Below the pieces are notes generated by a model that did no database searches, was not told the origin of the DNA, and was given only the letters and a program-made list of their open reading frames with translations. Positions 9,445 through 18,344 of a stretch of 54,386 nt of DNA are shown one piece after another; within the stretch, counting starts at the first letter, position 1; each line of letters starts with the position of its first letter. Origin of the DNA: an uncultured Deferribacteraceae bacterium. GTDB lineage: Bacteria > Chrysiogenota > Deferribacteres > Deferribacterales > Mucispirillaceae. Position numbers and translations under genes: made by a program. Location: the NCBI GenBank assembly GCA_947039395.1, contig CAMQYS010000011.1, forward strand, positions 1-54,386, in the 5' to 3' direction.

Positions 9445-9648
9445 ATACAAACAGTTGATAATGGCTTGTGATAGTAACCGTGAAGTATTTTTAATTTATC
9501 GAATTTCAAGTGGAACCCTTCGCTCCGGTGAAGCTTGGAATAGACTATAGTAGCGTGTTTATGACTTTCACCGCTATAGGTACATATGGAAGATAGGGGG
9601 CATGCTTTTTGGAAGTCGCGATCCGATTAGCTGTCCCCTACTTTTTTT
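9428..9648 (+). ncRNA. Structured RNA candidate, class unknown
   Basis: Several hairpins are packed into about 220 bases after flgE. CACGGTT (9432-9438) pairs with AACCGTG (9476-9482). CTTCGC and GTGAAG close a TCCG loop near 9518-9533. TAGCG pairs with CGCTA further on. TAGGGG (9594-9599) pairs with CCCCTA (9635-9640) before a run of seven T (9642-9648), which marks the plus strand and an intrinsic terminator. GC content is clearly higher than in the flanks. I could not match it to tmRNA, SRP RNA, RNase P or a riboswitch; a 6S-type RNA is possible but not shown. A sigma54-like site overlaps its 5' end. Confidence 0.55.
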
Positions 9649-10013
9649 ATCTATATTCCATAGATAAATTAAGTAGGTTTTATTTAATAATAGTAATTTA
9701 AAATTATTTTATTAGATTAAAATATCAACTTTATATTATAACAACACTAGATATTTAGTTTGTTTATATCTCTCATTAATCAATTCAAAAATATTTAGAT
9801 ATTCAAAAATAGATCGGATACTTATATCTTTTATTAATCAATTTTAAGTGTATTCAACTCTACTATTATCAAGGTAGCAATAATTGTAATAGTTATAATA
9901 ATATTACGTTCAATCAAATTAATATTCAATTTTATGAATAGATAACGATATAGTTTTATAGTTTAAATAGTTAGAAATGGGTATGGATATAAATTGATAA
10001 AATAATAGATTAT
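9649..10013. other. AT-rich gap without visible gene
   Basis: This gap separates the RNA (plus strand) from aspartase (minus strand). I see no ORF with a ribosome site and no clear repeat. Confidence 0.6.
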
Positions 10014-10056
10014 GATATAGCAGAGACACACATTCTAGATGTATCTCCACTATATC
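10014..10056 (-). terminator. Hairpin downstream of aspA
   Basis: GATATAGCAGAGACACA (10014-10030) pairs with TGTATCTCCACTATATC (10040-10056) with wobble pairs at two sites. It lies just past the aspA stop. The minus-strand tail is T-rich but not a pure T run, so termination is probable rather than certain. Confidence 0.55.
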
Positions 10057-10067
10057 TATATTATGTA

Positions 10068-11558
10068 TTACTTTTTAGTTTCAGAAGATTTTTCATCTTG
10101 TTTACTTTCAGACTTTTGAACATTCTTTTTATTCTTTAACTCTTCACCAGAGATACCAGGAGTAGTCATTCCTACTGGATCAAGAATAATAGAGATCTCT
10201 TCTTCAGTCAATATTTTATCTCTTAAGATAATATCTCTTATAGGCTGACCTGTTAAAATAGCTTCCCTTGCTAATTTAGAAGCAACTTCGTATCCTACAT
10301 GTGGGTTGATAGCTGTAACTATACCAACAGAGCGTTCAATATATGAAGTTAATCTCTCTTCATTTGCTGTAAGGTTTTTAAGTAAGAATTCGGTAAACAC
10401 TCTAAATCCGTTATTCATTATAGATATAGATTGAACAAGGTTAAATACAAATACTGGCTCCATTACATTAAGTTCAAACTGTCCAGCTTCTACTCCAAGT
10501 GTGACAGTTAGATCGTTACCGATTACTTGAAAAGCGATCTGATTTATAACCTCAGCCATAACAGGGTTCACTTTACCAGGCATAATAGAACTTCCAGGTT
10601 GACGAGGTGGAAGAGTTAACTCTCCAAGTCCACAACGAGGCCCAGATGCCATTAATCTTATATCATTACATATCTTAGACATATTGACCATACAAACTTT
10701 TAATGCACCAGATACTTCGGTATATATATCACAGTTCTGTGTTGCATCAACAAGATCTTGAGCTCCACGAATTGGAAATCCAGTAAACTTACATAGATAT
10801 TCAACAACTTTCACAATATAGTTCACATCAGCATTAAGCCCAGTACCAACAGCTGTTGCACCCATATTAACTTCATGCACATCATCTAATGATTGTGAAA
10901 TTCTTTTTATATCTCTACTAATAGCTCTTGAGTAAGCTTTAAATTCTTGCCCTAATCTGATAGGCACAGCATCTTGTAGATGTGTTCTACCCATTTTTAT
11001 CATATGATCAAACTCTGAAGCTTTCTTATCAAATTGATCTCTCATCATACGCATAGTTTTTAAAAGATCATTAAGAAGGAATATAAGAGTAAGATGTGCA
11101 GCTGTAGGAAAAGCATCGTTAGTAGATTGAGACATATTGACATGAGTGTTCGGAGAAACAATATCGTATCTTCCTTTATCATATCCTAAAATTTCTAACG
11201 CTCTATTACCTATCACTTCATTGGCATTCATATTTATAGAGGTACCAGCACCACCTTGAATCGGATCAACAACAAATGATGAGTTGTAATCACCGATCAT
11301 AACATCATCACATGCTTGCATTATTGCATCTGCTAAAGTTTTATCTAGTTCGCCAACATCAGCATTTGCAGCAGCAGCAGCTTTTTTTACTATTGCTAAA
11401 CTTTTTATCATCATCGGGTGAATATGAAACCCAGTTATAGGAAAATTTTCTATAGCTCTTAAAGTTTGTACTCCATAGTAAGCATTAATAGGAACTTGTT
11501 TATCACCTAGAAAATCATGCTCGGTTCTAAATCTAATTTTTTTATTACTGTCAGGCAT
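10068..11558 (-). CDS. aspA: Aspartate ammonia-lyase (aspartase)
   Basis: The enzyme deaminates L-aspartate reversibly to fumarate and ammonia in the cytoplasm, feeding fumarate respiration or amino-acid catabolism. The fumarase/aspartase superfamily signature GSSIMPGKVNPV is present, with GRTHLQDAVPI and the N-terminal EHDFLGDKQVP. A length of 496 aa is slightly above the usual 470, because of a Lys/Ser/Glu-rich C-terminal tail of about 20 residues. AAGGAGA precedes the ATG at a good distance. The gene stands alone between non-coding gaps. Fumarase class II is the main alternative, but the N-terminal sequence fits aspartase better. Confidence 0.88.
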   Translation of the reverse strand: MPDSNKKIRFRTEHDFLGDKQVPINAYYGVQTLRAIENFPITGFHIHPMMIKSLAIVKKAAAAANADVGELDKTLADAIMQACDDVMIGDYNSSFVVDPIQGGAGTSINMNANEVIGNRALEILGYDKGRYDIVSPNTHVNMSQSTNDAFPTAAHLTLIFLLNDLLKTMRMMRDQFDKKASEFDHMIKMGRTHLQDAVPIRLGQEFKAYSRAISRDIKRISQSLDDVHEVNMGATAVGTGLNADVNYIVKVVEYLCKFTGFPIRGAQDLVDATQNCDIYTEVSGALKVCMVNMSKICNDIRLMASGPRCGLGELTLPPRQPGSSIMPGKVNPVMAEVINQIAFQVIGNDLTVTLGVEAGQFELNVMEPVFVFNLVQSISIMNNGFRVFTEFLLKNLTANEERLTSYIERSVGIVTAINPHVGYEVASKLAREAILTGQPIRDIILRDKILTEEEISIILDPVGMTTPGISGEELKNKKNVQKSESKQDEKSSETKK

Positions 11559-12077
11559 AATATCTCCTTTAATTTTATTGGTAAAGCTCTATAAGACGTC
11601 TATGTGCCTTATAAATAAATGTAGATACATTTGTTTATAATCCATATTCCTTTTATTATTATAATAATATGATTTTTAGTAGAGTATTGCAAGTGTTAAA
11701 TCATCATATTTATAAACTTCATAAATTTATGATGTACTAAATAATATAACATAAATAAAATTATCTTTTAGCTTGTTAAAAGTGTAGTTATTAATTTATT
11801 GGAGAGAAAAAAATAGCTATATATTTATAAAAAGTGTTTTAAAGTTTATTTTCTTATAGCTATTATGTATATATGTAGCATTTATGTCAACTATATAACT
11901 TATAAAACTTTTATATTTTTATGTTGGCAAGATGTTAAAATCGGATAAACAATGTAAATTAATATTAATTATTTAAGTTATTAATTGGTTGAATTTATAT
12001 TTAGATATAGTACACTTTATATATCTGTAGATATGTTTTTATATGCACGTTGTTTTGTTGTTGTAAAAGGCAAATAA
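11559..12077. other. AT-rich gap, aspA promoter side
   Basis: This should contain the aspA promoter (minus strand) and the left boundary of the accessory island. I see no intact ORF, tRNA or attachment-site repeat. Confidence 0.5.
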
Positions 12078-12245
12078 TTTTATGATACTATATTATCTAA
12101 TCCTAAAAAGATGCCGAAAGAGGAAGATTTTGAAATTTTATTATCGGTTGCAAGTGATACGTATGAGCAGAAAACTAAACGTGGATTATATTATACAAGT
12201 GGATACGATTATGAAACTTTTTCTAATAAAGAAGGGTGGAGTTAA
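12078..12245 (+). pseudogene. Gene remnant, unknown family
   Basis: A frame open from 12078, following an in-frame TAA, encodes about 55 residues ending YDYETFSNKEGWS. The first ATG is at 12111 and has no convincing ribosome site. The peptide has ordinary protein-like composition and looks like the C-terminal end of a lost gene, in keeping with the broken genes that follow. The family was not recognised. Confidence 0.4.
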
Positions 12246-12254
12246 TTATAAATT

Positions 12255-12680
12255 ATGAAAGATAGCACATATAAATTATTAGATGAGTTTTATCAAGATA
12301 ATGAAATCGCAAAAGTAGTTCCAGTAACTGAAATAAGTAACGCTGAAAAATAGTTATGTATTTTATTTGATAATGATTATAAAGCATTTCAACTTAGGTA
12401 CGGTGGATCGGTTGTAAGTTCAATAGATGTGTACGGATTTCATAACACAGAGTTGATGGGTGGTGATAACATGACTGTTATGAGCTTAACAGAACTTTAT
12501 CGAAATTCAGAATGTAGCTTCGATGATTGATTAATTATCGGTAGCGATTACACAGGTAATTATATAGGTATTAATAGAGATGTAAAAGTTGTAATATACG
12601 ATCATGATATAGGTAGTGGCGAGTTAATTATATTAGCAGAAACATTTGAACAGTATATAATAGACGTACTTAATGAGTAA
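12255..12680 (+). pseudogene. SUKH (SMI1/KNR4) immunity-type gene with two nonsense codons
   Basis: Reading straight through from ATG 12255 to TAA 12678 gives 141 codons with a SUKH-like layout. There is an N-terminal helix, then DYKAFQLRYGGSVV, then the hallmark IGSDYTGNYIGI, YDHDIGSGE and a final AETFEQYI helix. The frame is cut by TAG at 12351 and TGA at 12528. Each would be restored by a single transition (CAG to TAG, TGG to TGA), and Gln and Trp would suit the family at those places. SUKH proteins are commonly immunity partners of polymorphic toxins. The gene appears dead, since TGA and TAG serve as stops elsewhere in the window. Confidence 0.7.
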
Positions 12681-12739
12681 GATATAAATGATCGCAGTAA
12701 CGGTTGTTACGGTACAAAAAAATATTGAATGGGAACACA

Positions 12740-13052
12740 GATGGTAACCGTACATTATATTAGTAAAGTATACGGTATTTTAGAGAAGCAACGGTATAGA
12801 ATAACTGTATCGTCTGTTAAAAAAGGTAGCTTTTTTATCTATTGTAACAATTAGATTTGATAAACAGAGTAATATAGTTTAAATATATTAATCTTGATTG
12901 AAGACCTAAAGGGGCTTTATATTACTATCCACTTTTAAATAAGTTTTACGGTTTTTTGGATAAAGTAGGTAAACGTGATTTAGAAAAAATGTAAAAAATG
13001 GTTAGATAAATTAGAGAGCGATGAAGCAAAGAAGAACGTAGTCGATAAATAA
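12740..13052 (+). pseudogene. Degraded small genes, frameshifted remnant
   Basis: Fragments of coding sequence lie in different frames. An ATG near 12741 opens about 37 codons and ends with TAG near 12853. From about 12911 a peptide GALYYYPLLNKFYGFLDKVG is followed by an A-run near 12987. Dropping one A there restores a continuation ending DEAKKNVVDK at the TAA near 13050. No ribosome site is evident. The family was not recognised; this is inferred to be one or two decayed island genes. Confidence 0.5.
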
Positions 13053-13100
13053 TAGATGTTAGATTTTACTTATTATGATATTAAGTTACGGAGTGTATAA

Positions 13101-13643
13101 ATGTTGAAAATAGATCATAAAAGTTACAAAACCGAAGAAAATGATATTGCACTTATAACTAACAAGAGAGAAGCTGAAAACCGTGAGCAGATGTTATATG
13201 ATATTATTGATCAGATTGATAACTACAATGAGTATGTAGAGCATTGCAAGTTAATGAAGTCGCAAGGTCTCAAGTTTATACAGGTAGAGAACGTAGATGC
13301 TATCAAAGCTAAATGGAGTAAAATATTTGCATCATCTATCTCAACTGTTGATAAAAACAGAGTTTATTTTAAGGAGTTTAGATGGCATCTATTTAGTTAT
13401 GAATTATTAAAGTGTGAAAATAATTATGATGCAAGAATCTGTTTTGATAAGGCTATAAAAACCGATGTGTATATCTTTTATCAACATAGTGATGATGTCT
13501 ATATAGTTGAAAATCCAAACTTACTGAAATCTACAGATTTTGATATTGATGAGGATATATATGTTTTTGATATTAAAGAGAAGTGGACATATATTCGTAC
13601 ACATGAAAGTGATTTTGGACCGTATTTTTATAGTGCGAAATAA
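13101..13643 (+). CDS. DUF4275 family protein
   Basis: This is a soluble protein of 180 aa. The second half shows the DUF4275 pattern: a W-K-x-F-A segment, FKEFRWHLFSYELL, then DVYIFYQHSDDVYIVENPNLL, and a C-terminal WTYIRTHESDFGPYF. The biochemical role of DUF4275 is unknown; such genes are often found in arrays with immunity proteins. ATG 13101 is preceded by ACGGAGTG. It is the first intact gene of the island. Confidence 0.72.
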   Translation: MLKIDHKSYKTEENDIALITNKREAENREQMLYDIIDQIDNYNEYVEHCKLMKSQGLKFIQVENVDAIKAKWSKIFASSISTVDKNRVYFKEFRWHLFSYELLKCENNYDARICFDKAIKTDVYIFYQHSDDVYIVENPNLLKSTDFDIDEDIYVFDIKEKWTYIRTHESDFGPYFYSAK

Positions 13644-13772
13644 ATCTGTCATTTATTATGTTGTTTGTAATAATGAGCTAAAAAGTTAGCAATTAATTTC
13701 ATTGAAACCATATTATGAGAGTACAGATAAAAGTATGTGATAGGATTACTGTTTTTAGTGGGTGGTTGTGGT

Positions 13773-14004
13773 ATGGTTCAAGAGCTATATGATAACTGTA
13801 ATGATGATATGTTATTTCCGTTTTTGCAAGTTACAAAGAGTGGAGTTGACTGTAAGGCAGAGTTTTTATGCAACGCTTAGCGAAGTAGAGTGTGATAGAG
13901 ATGAGTCTGATGAATGGTTAGTGAAGCGTATCGGCAGAAAATTTGAACGATATATTTTCTACTTGAAAAAACATAAAAATGAAATATTAGTTATAGCAGA
14001 ATAG
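13773..14004 (+). pseudogene. Frameshifted small gene
   Basis: ATG 13773 opens a frame (MVQELYDNCNDDMLFPFLQ) that stops at a TAG near 13878. The reading continues sensibly in another frame as SEVECDRDESDEWLVKRIGR to TAG 14002. The longer single-frame ORF from GTG 13762 starts with an implausible hydrophobic/Cys-rich peptide. I read this as one gene with an indel near 13855-13875. The family was not recognised; the length (about 75 aa) and context match the other island genes. Confidence 0.5.
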
Positions 14005-14040
14005 GTTAAATGATTATTGATAAAAAAGAGGGAAAGGGTT

Positions 14041-14442
14041 ATGGAAAATTTACAGAAGAACCCTATTGCACTTGTGAAACATTTAATTGATGAGAAAATT
14101 ATCACAGAAGATTTAAACGTATTTGAACAACTTAAAACTATCGAAGAGATTTTGCTTTTACTAAGGGAGAGTTTTAAAAAAACATATCCGAATATGAAAA
14201 TAAAAGTGACAAGTAAGAGCATTCATTATGCAAAAGAATTTAATGATGAACACATTAAAGAGGTTGCATATATTTTAGATGATTTAGATCAGTATCTTTC
14301 AGTTGGTGGGTTTATGGATCACGATGATTCTGTAGACTTTTTCAACGATAGAATAACAGAAGAGGGTTTTAAATATACACCGATATCGGCAGTCGATACG
14401 ATGGTGTTAAGCTTAATGCCTTCTAAATGTTTAGGTTTGTAA
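14041..14442 (+). CDS. Hypothetical protein, island member
   Basis: This small soluble protein has 133 aa. I chose ATG 14041 over an upstream TTG because GAGGGAAAGG lies just before it. The N-terminal half is helical (LVKHLIDEKIITEDLNVFEQ) and the C-terminal half is acidic (YILDDLDQYLSVGGFMDHDD). There is no signal peptide or membrane segment. The family was not recognised. Size, charge and neighbours are those of immunity-type proteins, which is an inference from context only. Confidence 0.6.
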   Translation: MENLQKNPIALVKHLIDEKIITEDLNVFEQLKTIEEILLLLRESFKKTYPNMKIKVTSKSIHYAKEFNDEHIKEVAYILDDLDQYLSVGGFMDHDDSVDFFNDRITEEGFKYTPISAVDTMVLSLMPSKCLGL

Positions 14443-14482
14443 AAAATCGCTAACAGTAAAATAATAAGCAGGATGTGTAGCT

Positions 14483-14899
14483 ATGAATGATGAAAAAAAT
14501 AAGTTGATAGACAGTAAGTTGATAAACAGGCTGGATAAGAGAGTTAAAGATAAGCAATCTCAAATGGGTAGTTGTATGAGTGATACAAAATGGAAGAAAT
14601 TATTTGAAGCGATTAATAGTGTTGATGTTGAGATTGTAAGTTCTAAAAACATATCTATGTATCAAGATGATGAGCCAGAAAATTTATTTAATATATCGTT
14701 AAAAATATGTGGAGATAAGTTTACAGCTGATGAAGATGGAGCGTGTCCAGAAAGACTTAGAGATATAGAGTTTATTATTATTACAGTACGATCGGTTGAT
14801 GATATGATGAAACTTAAAAATGCGATTGATAGCGTTGGATGTTTATTTGAGTATGAAATAGTAGATCAAATATCTATAAAAATTTATGGATATAAGTAG
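14483..14899 (+). CDS. Hypothetical protein, possibly DUF6678-like
   Basis: This is a soluble protein of 138 aa. A central motif CMSDTKWKKLFEAI near residues 32-45 recalls the small DUF6678 family, but I cannot confirm this without a profile search. After it comes an alternating beta region (VDVEIVSSK, NISLKICGD, IEFIIITVRS, VDQISIKIYGYK). There is no signal peptide. An AGGATG-type ribosome site lies near 14470. The gene is in the run of plus-strand island genes; function unknown. Confidence 0.6.
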   Translation: MNDEKNKLIDSKLINRLDKRVKDKQSQMGSCMSDTKWKKLFEAINSVDVEIVSSKNISMYQDDEPENLFNISLKICGDKFTADEDGACPERLRDIEFIIITVRSVDDMMKLKNAIDSVGCLFEYEIVDQISIKIYGYK

Positions 14900-14928
14900 A
14901 CGAAATATTATAGAGTAGGTATGGTAAG

Positions 14929-15203
14929 ATGATAGATCAAAAACATGTAGAGATGTTTAAAGGTGAGCTTAAATATATTTTAGATGATGAGATTTTAAAC
15001 GGTAATAAAATCGTTTAAACGTGTATGGGGGTTCTAAAGTATCGGATAAACATATAATTATATGGCTTGAAAAACCGTTTCTAACAGCTATTAGAAAAGA
15101 TAGTGAACAGATTAAATATAATGAACTGAACGATCCTCACTACTGGAAAGCTGATTATATGGATAGTAAGAACGATCAAACTTTAGCTTGTAAATTTGGC
15201 TAA
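14929..15203 (+). pseudogene. Frameshifted island gene
   Basis: ATG 14929 begins MIDQKHVEMFKGELKYILDD and runs 29 codons to TAA 15016. The frame two bases over, open from 15009, continues with a well-formed peptide (YGGSKVSDKHIIIWLEKPF ... LACKFG) to TAA 15201. The fit of the two halves suggests a single indel near 15010-15020 in one gene of about 90 codons. The second half alone (GTG 15021) has no ribosome site. The family was not recognised. Confidence 0.6.
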
Positions 15204-15222
15204 ATATATTGTAGAGGATAAA

Positions 15223-15810
15223 ATGAAAAGGTTGAATTTTGATGAAAAATTATTTTATATCACAGGAGAGATCCCTCCGATTAAACTTCTAATGAGTGAA
15301 GAGGAGTGTTTAGATATTCTGCCTCCTCCTCAAGATATATCTGAGTTTAATAAGGGGCGGATTTCTATATGGCGATACGGCAATAGACTTGAGTTGCATT
15401 TTACAGGTGATGATAAAAACAGCAGAAAACTATCTATGATTTACAGCGATACTTTTGAAGAGTTTGAAAGTATGGATAATTTTGAATTTATCCCGTGGTT
15501 GATAAATAGTTGTAGCGATCAAAAATATTCAACTAATATTTCTCTGCCGTATGTTTTGCAGAAATTAAAGAGTGAAAATATTGAAACAGTTGTAAGGTAT
15601 TCAAAAACTTTAGATATGGTTGAGATACGTTTAAGTAGAAGTAAAGTAGTGTTATCTTTTGAAAATATAAATCAAGATTACACAAATAAAATTGATTGCG
15701 ATTTAGAACAGATAAATAAAAATGAAGCGTATCATTTCACAGTTTTTTATCTTACTGTTATAGATCAGAGTGAATTAAATGATTATCAAATAGTTGATAT
15801 TATTTACTAA
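15223..15810 (+). CDS. Hypothetical protein, island member
   Basis: This is a soluble protein of 195 aa. I chose ATG 15223 because GTAGAGGAT precedes it; a TTG start at 15196 would overlap the previous broken gene. Visible features are an N-terminal MKRLNFDEKLFYITGEIPP, a proline patch ILPPPQD, and a mixed alpha/beta remainder. There are no membrane segments or catalytic motifs I recognise. Its place in the array suggests an immunity-like role, but this is not shown by the sequence. Confidence 0.6.
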   Translation: MKRLNFDEKLFYITGEIPPIKLLMSEEECLDILPPPQDISEFNKGRISIWRYGNRLELHFTGDDKNSRKLSMIYSDTFEEFESMDNFEFIPWLINSCSDQKYSTNISLPYVLQKLKSENIETVVRYSKTLDMVEIRLSRSKVVLSFENINQDYTNKIDCDLEQINKNEAYHFTVFYLTVIDQSELNDYQIVDIIY

Positions 15811-15858
15811 AAATAATACGATGTTTAGATGCTAACAATGATAAAATAGAGGGTTGAT

Positions 15859-16416
15859 ATGGGAACGATAAAATGTGGTTTTTGGATGTGTAGATTTTTA
15901 GTAACGGATAAAGAGTTTGCAGAGTTTGTAAATTTCTGTGCAGGTAAAGAGTTTCGTTTTCATGCTTCAATGCTAAATTACCCTCTTGCATCGCCTCAAG
16001 AAGTTATAGAGAATTATCGCTTGGCATACTCAAGAATAATTTCAAAAACAAGTTATGCAAATCATGGATACGATTGCTACTCTTTAAAAGCAGATTGGTT
16101 TAAGGGTGGATTAGGAACTACATCAAGACATTATGGTAATTATCCTTTTTTTCAGATAGACTCTCCTAAAGCATATAGCGTATCTGATGGTGATGGATAC
16201 TTTCACTATGAAGATATACACCAACAAGAACCGAGAGCGAAAGAGGTGTTTTCAGAGGTATCTTCTATAATTAAAAAAATATCAAGACCTATTTTTGAAA
16301 ACGGTAGACCTGTATACTCTATACGAATAAGTGAAGATGCTTGGAATGATTTAAAAGAAAGCTATTGGTATGAAACATTTGGTAAAGATAATAATGTAAC
16401 TACAAAGTGGAAGTAA
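15859..16416 (+). CDS. Hypothetical protein, aromatic-rich, island member
   Basis: This protein has 185 aa and begins MGTIKCGFWMCRFLVTDKEF after a GAGGG ribosome site. It is rich in Tyr, Phe and His, with segments such as GYDCYSLKADWFKGGLGTTS and DGDGYFHYEDIHQQEP. There is no signal peptide. The family was not recognised. The composition suggests a compact globular protein. Confidence 0.6.
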   Translation: MGTIKCGFWMCRFLVTDKEFAEFVNFCAGKEFRFHASMLNYPLASPQEVIENYRLAYSRIISKTSYANHGYDCYSLKADWFKGGLGTTSRHYGNYPFFQIDSPKAYSVSDGDGYFHYEDIHQQEPRAKEVFSEVSSIIKKISRPIFENGRPVYSIRISEDAWNDLKESYWYETFGKDNNVTTKWK

Positions 16417-16523
16417 GAGTTAGATAAAGTAATAGAATATTTTTGCTTTAGTTAATTGATTGTGAGTTTCATTTACTAGATTAATCAAGATACAATTAAT
16501 AAGAAATTTTAGGAGAAAGTGCT

Positions 16524-17213
16524 ATGAACTACACTTCATTTATAAAACATCTATACGATGATTACGTTGATATATGGGAGAAAGGATTTAAGAAAGAGGC
16601 GAATAAATCTATACGAGATTTCTTTCTTATTTTTGATAAGATTGATCAAGCTGAACAATATAAATTGTTCTATAAATTTTGTGAAGATTACTGTGATAAC
16701 AATGTTGAACAAGTAACAAAATTAAGGGAACGTGGAAACGGTGCTGTACCTTACGAACTTGCAAAAAGAATGTTATCATATCTTGAAAAGTGTTACGAAG
16801 AAAATCTGATGCCACAGATTCGTTGGTACTATGAAATGGCGTACGATATAGGTGTGAAATCTATTAATACAAGTGAGATAATTAGTAAAGCGTATAACCA
16901 TAAAGATAGTGATAAAAAATCTATAAACCTCATGTTCTCTAGTAAGGTTGGTACGCTTTCATGGGGTAGTCATCATTTTCCTGAAGGGTGTATTGTTGGA
17001 AAAGAAACGATTGAGAAAACGATTAAAAGTGCAAAAGAGATGATCGCAAAACATGAAATAAAAGATGAGCTGAAAAATGAGTTTTTCTACTACTGTAAAC
17101 TGTATGAATTATGGTGGGAGTTTGAAAAAAATGATGTTACAGATTTTATAGATTTTTGTAATAAAAACGGTTTGAAGTTTGACGAGATTAAGGCGTATTA
17201 TTACGATCGTTAA
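16524..17213 (+). CDS. Hypothetical helical protein, island member
   Basis: This is a mostly helical soluble protein of 229 aa. ATG 16524 follows TTTTAGGAGAAAG, a good ribosome site. Notable segments are HLYDDYVDIWEKGFKKEANK at the N-terminus and LYELWWEFEKNDVTDFIDFC near the C-terminus. No catalytic motif or membrane segment was seen, and the family was not recognised. It is followed at 17292 by the next gene in the same direction. Confidence 0.65.
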   Translation: MNYTSFIKHLYDDYVDIWEKGFKKEANKSIRDFFLIFDKIDQAEQYKLFYKFCEDYCDNNVEQVTKLRERGNGAVPYELAKRMLSYLEKCYEENLMPQIRWYYEMAYDIGVKSINTSEIISKAYNHKDSDKKSINLMFSSKVGTLSWGSHHFPEGCIVGKETIEKTIKSAKEMIAKHEIKDELKNEFFYYCKLYELWWEFEKNDVTDFIDFCNKNGLKFDEIKAYYYDR

Positions 17214-17291
17214 AAGTTGTCGTATTACAGTTACTATATTATTACAGTTAATATGTTATTACAGTTACGATATTATAAAGGAGCTAACAGA

Positions 17292-17774
17292 GTGGCTAGA
17301 TGGAGTAAATTACAGAAACAGATATATCTATTGATAGATAAAAATATCAACCTACAAATTCATTGTTCAGTTATAAGAATGAAAAGCGAGAGAGGTAGTG
17401 CAGGTTTGCCACGTTACTTTATTACTTTAGATAAAGATGTGATATTTGATTATCCGAAACAATTTATAAATAAAGAGATGCCTGATGAGGTTAGTAAATA
17501 TTCTTTTACAGAAAATATTACACCGAAAGTTCAAGAACTTTATCCGTATATAACAGAAATTTCAGATATATCAGATCTGTTTAGAGAGTATATTGATACG
17601 CCGATAAATGACCTGTATGAGAAAGAGTTTAAGAGTGATGAGTGGGGATTAACAGATATTTTAAAATCTGCTGATAGACGAATAGGTTTATCTAAGTTAA
17701 AACAGTTTATATCAAATACGCAGAACGATGTGATAGAGAAAATTATAACTGCACGTCAGATAGCAAGAGTGTGA
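17292..17774 (+). CDS. SF0329-like conserved protein
   Basis: The protein has 160 aa from GTG 17292, chosen because AAGGAGC precedes it and MARWSKLQKQIYLLI is the family-like N-terminus. The body shows NLQIHCSVIRMKSERGSAGL, then PRYFITLDKDVIFDYPKQF. I recall this pattern from small conserved proteins annotated as SF0329 family, whose function is unknown. The frame upstream of the GTG is open but encodes an odd Tyr-rich peptide over short TTACAGTTA repeats. It overlaps the next ORF closely. Confidence 0.6.
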   Translation: MARWSKLQKQIYLLIDKNINLQIHCSVIRMKSERGSAGLPRYFITLDKDVIFDYPKQFINKEMPDEVSKYSFTENITPKVQELYPYITEISDISDLFREYIDTPINDLYEKEFKSDEWGLTDILKSADRRIGLSKLKQFISNTQNDVIEKIITARQIARV

Positions 17775-17776
17775 TT

Positions 17777-18310
17777 ATGTATAATAGATTTAGTGATATA
17801 AGTAAATTTATATTACATTCTGATAGATTAAAAGTAGTTAATAATTATGAGGTGTATATATCGAATGAGGAAGATCATGATATCTATGTTGATATAGAGG
17901 ATTATAATTTTAAACCTACAGAAGATGAAAAGCTATCACAGTCGAAGTTAGATAAATATAGTAACAATTTAAATATTGTACCTCAAGCGTTTGACCTGCT
18001 AAAACCACTTATTATAGATGTTGCAAGAAGCATCTGTAAGCTTGATAATCTTGTTCAAGAGTATAATAAGGAGATGGATAATAGTTATGATTACTCTATA
18101 TATGGAGATGATGATTTTCATTATGAGTTACCGTATGTTCTTCTAAAAAAACCTAGTCTTGTGATACTTAATTATGTTGGGTGTCGTATAAATACTGAGT
18201 TTCATGTAATCTTTGAATACGAACATAATGCATTTTATTTTAAAAGTTTCGGACTTAACAAAACGCTTTTAGAGAAGTGGCAAAACTTTGAGATAAGGGT
18301 TGATAGATAG
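17777..18310 (+). CDS. Hypothetical protein, island member
   Basis: This is an acidic soluble protein of 177 aa. ATG 17777 lies two bases after the previous stop; a GTG at 17771 overlapping that stop is the alternative. The ribosome site is weak, so translational coupling is likely. Segments include NYEVYISNEEDHDIYVDIED and an internal FHYELPYVLLKKPSLVILNY. The family was not recognised. Confidence 0.6.
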   Translation: MYNRFSDISKFILHSDRLKVVNNYEVYISNEEDHDIYVDIEDYNFKPTEDEKLSQSKLDKYSNNLNIVPQAFDLLKPLIIDVARSICKLDNLVQEYNKEMDNSYDYSIYGDDDFHYELPYVLLKKPSLVILNYVGCRINTEFHVIFEYEHNAFYFKSFGLNKTLLEKWQNFEIRVDR

Positions 18311-18344
18311 ATAAGATAATGGTTTTTTGATGAGGTGATGTTTT

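Noticed and set aside
9428-9648. tmRNA, SRP RNA or RNase P RNA
   Set aside because: The hallmark sequences of those families are not present: CCA-type tRNA end, GGAAG-type SRP loop, or the GAGGAAAGUCC core.
12255-12680. Recoding of TAG/TGA as Gln/Trp in the SUKH frame
   Set aside because: TGA closes other genes in the window (for example at 17772 and 47099) and TGG codes Trp normally, so these are mutations rather than an altered code.
13762-14004. Single intact gene of 80 codons from GTG 13762
   Set aside because: The first 30 residues are implausible and a better start (13773) lies in a different frame, so a frameshifted gene explains it better.
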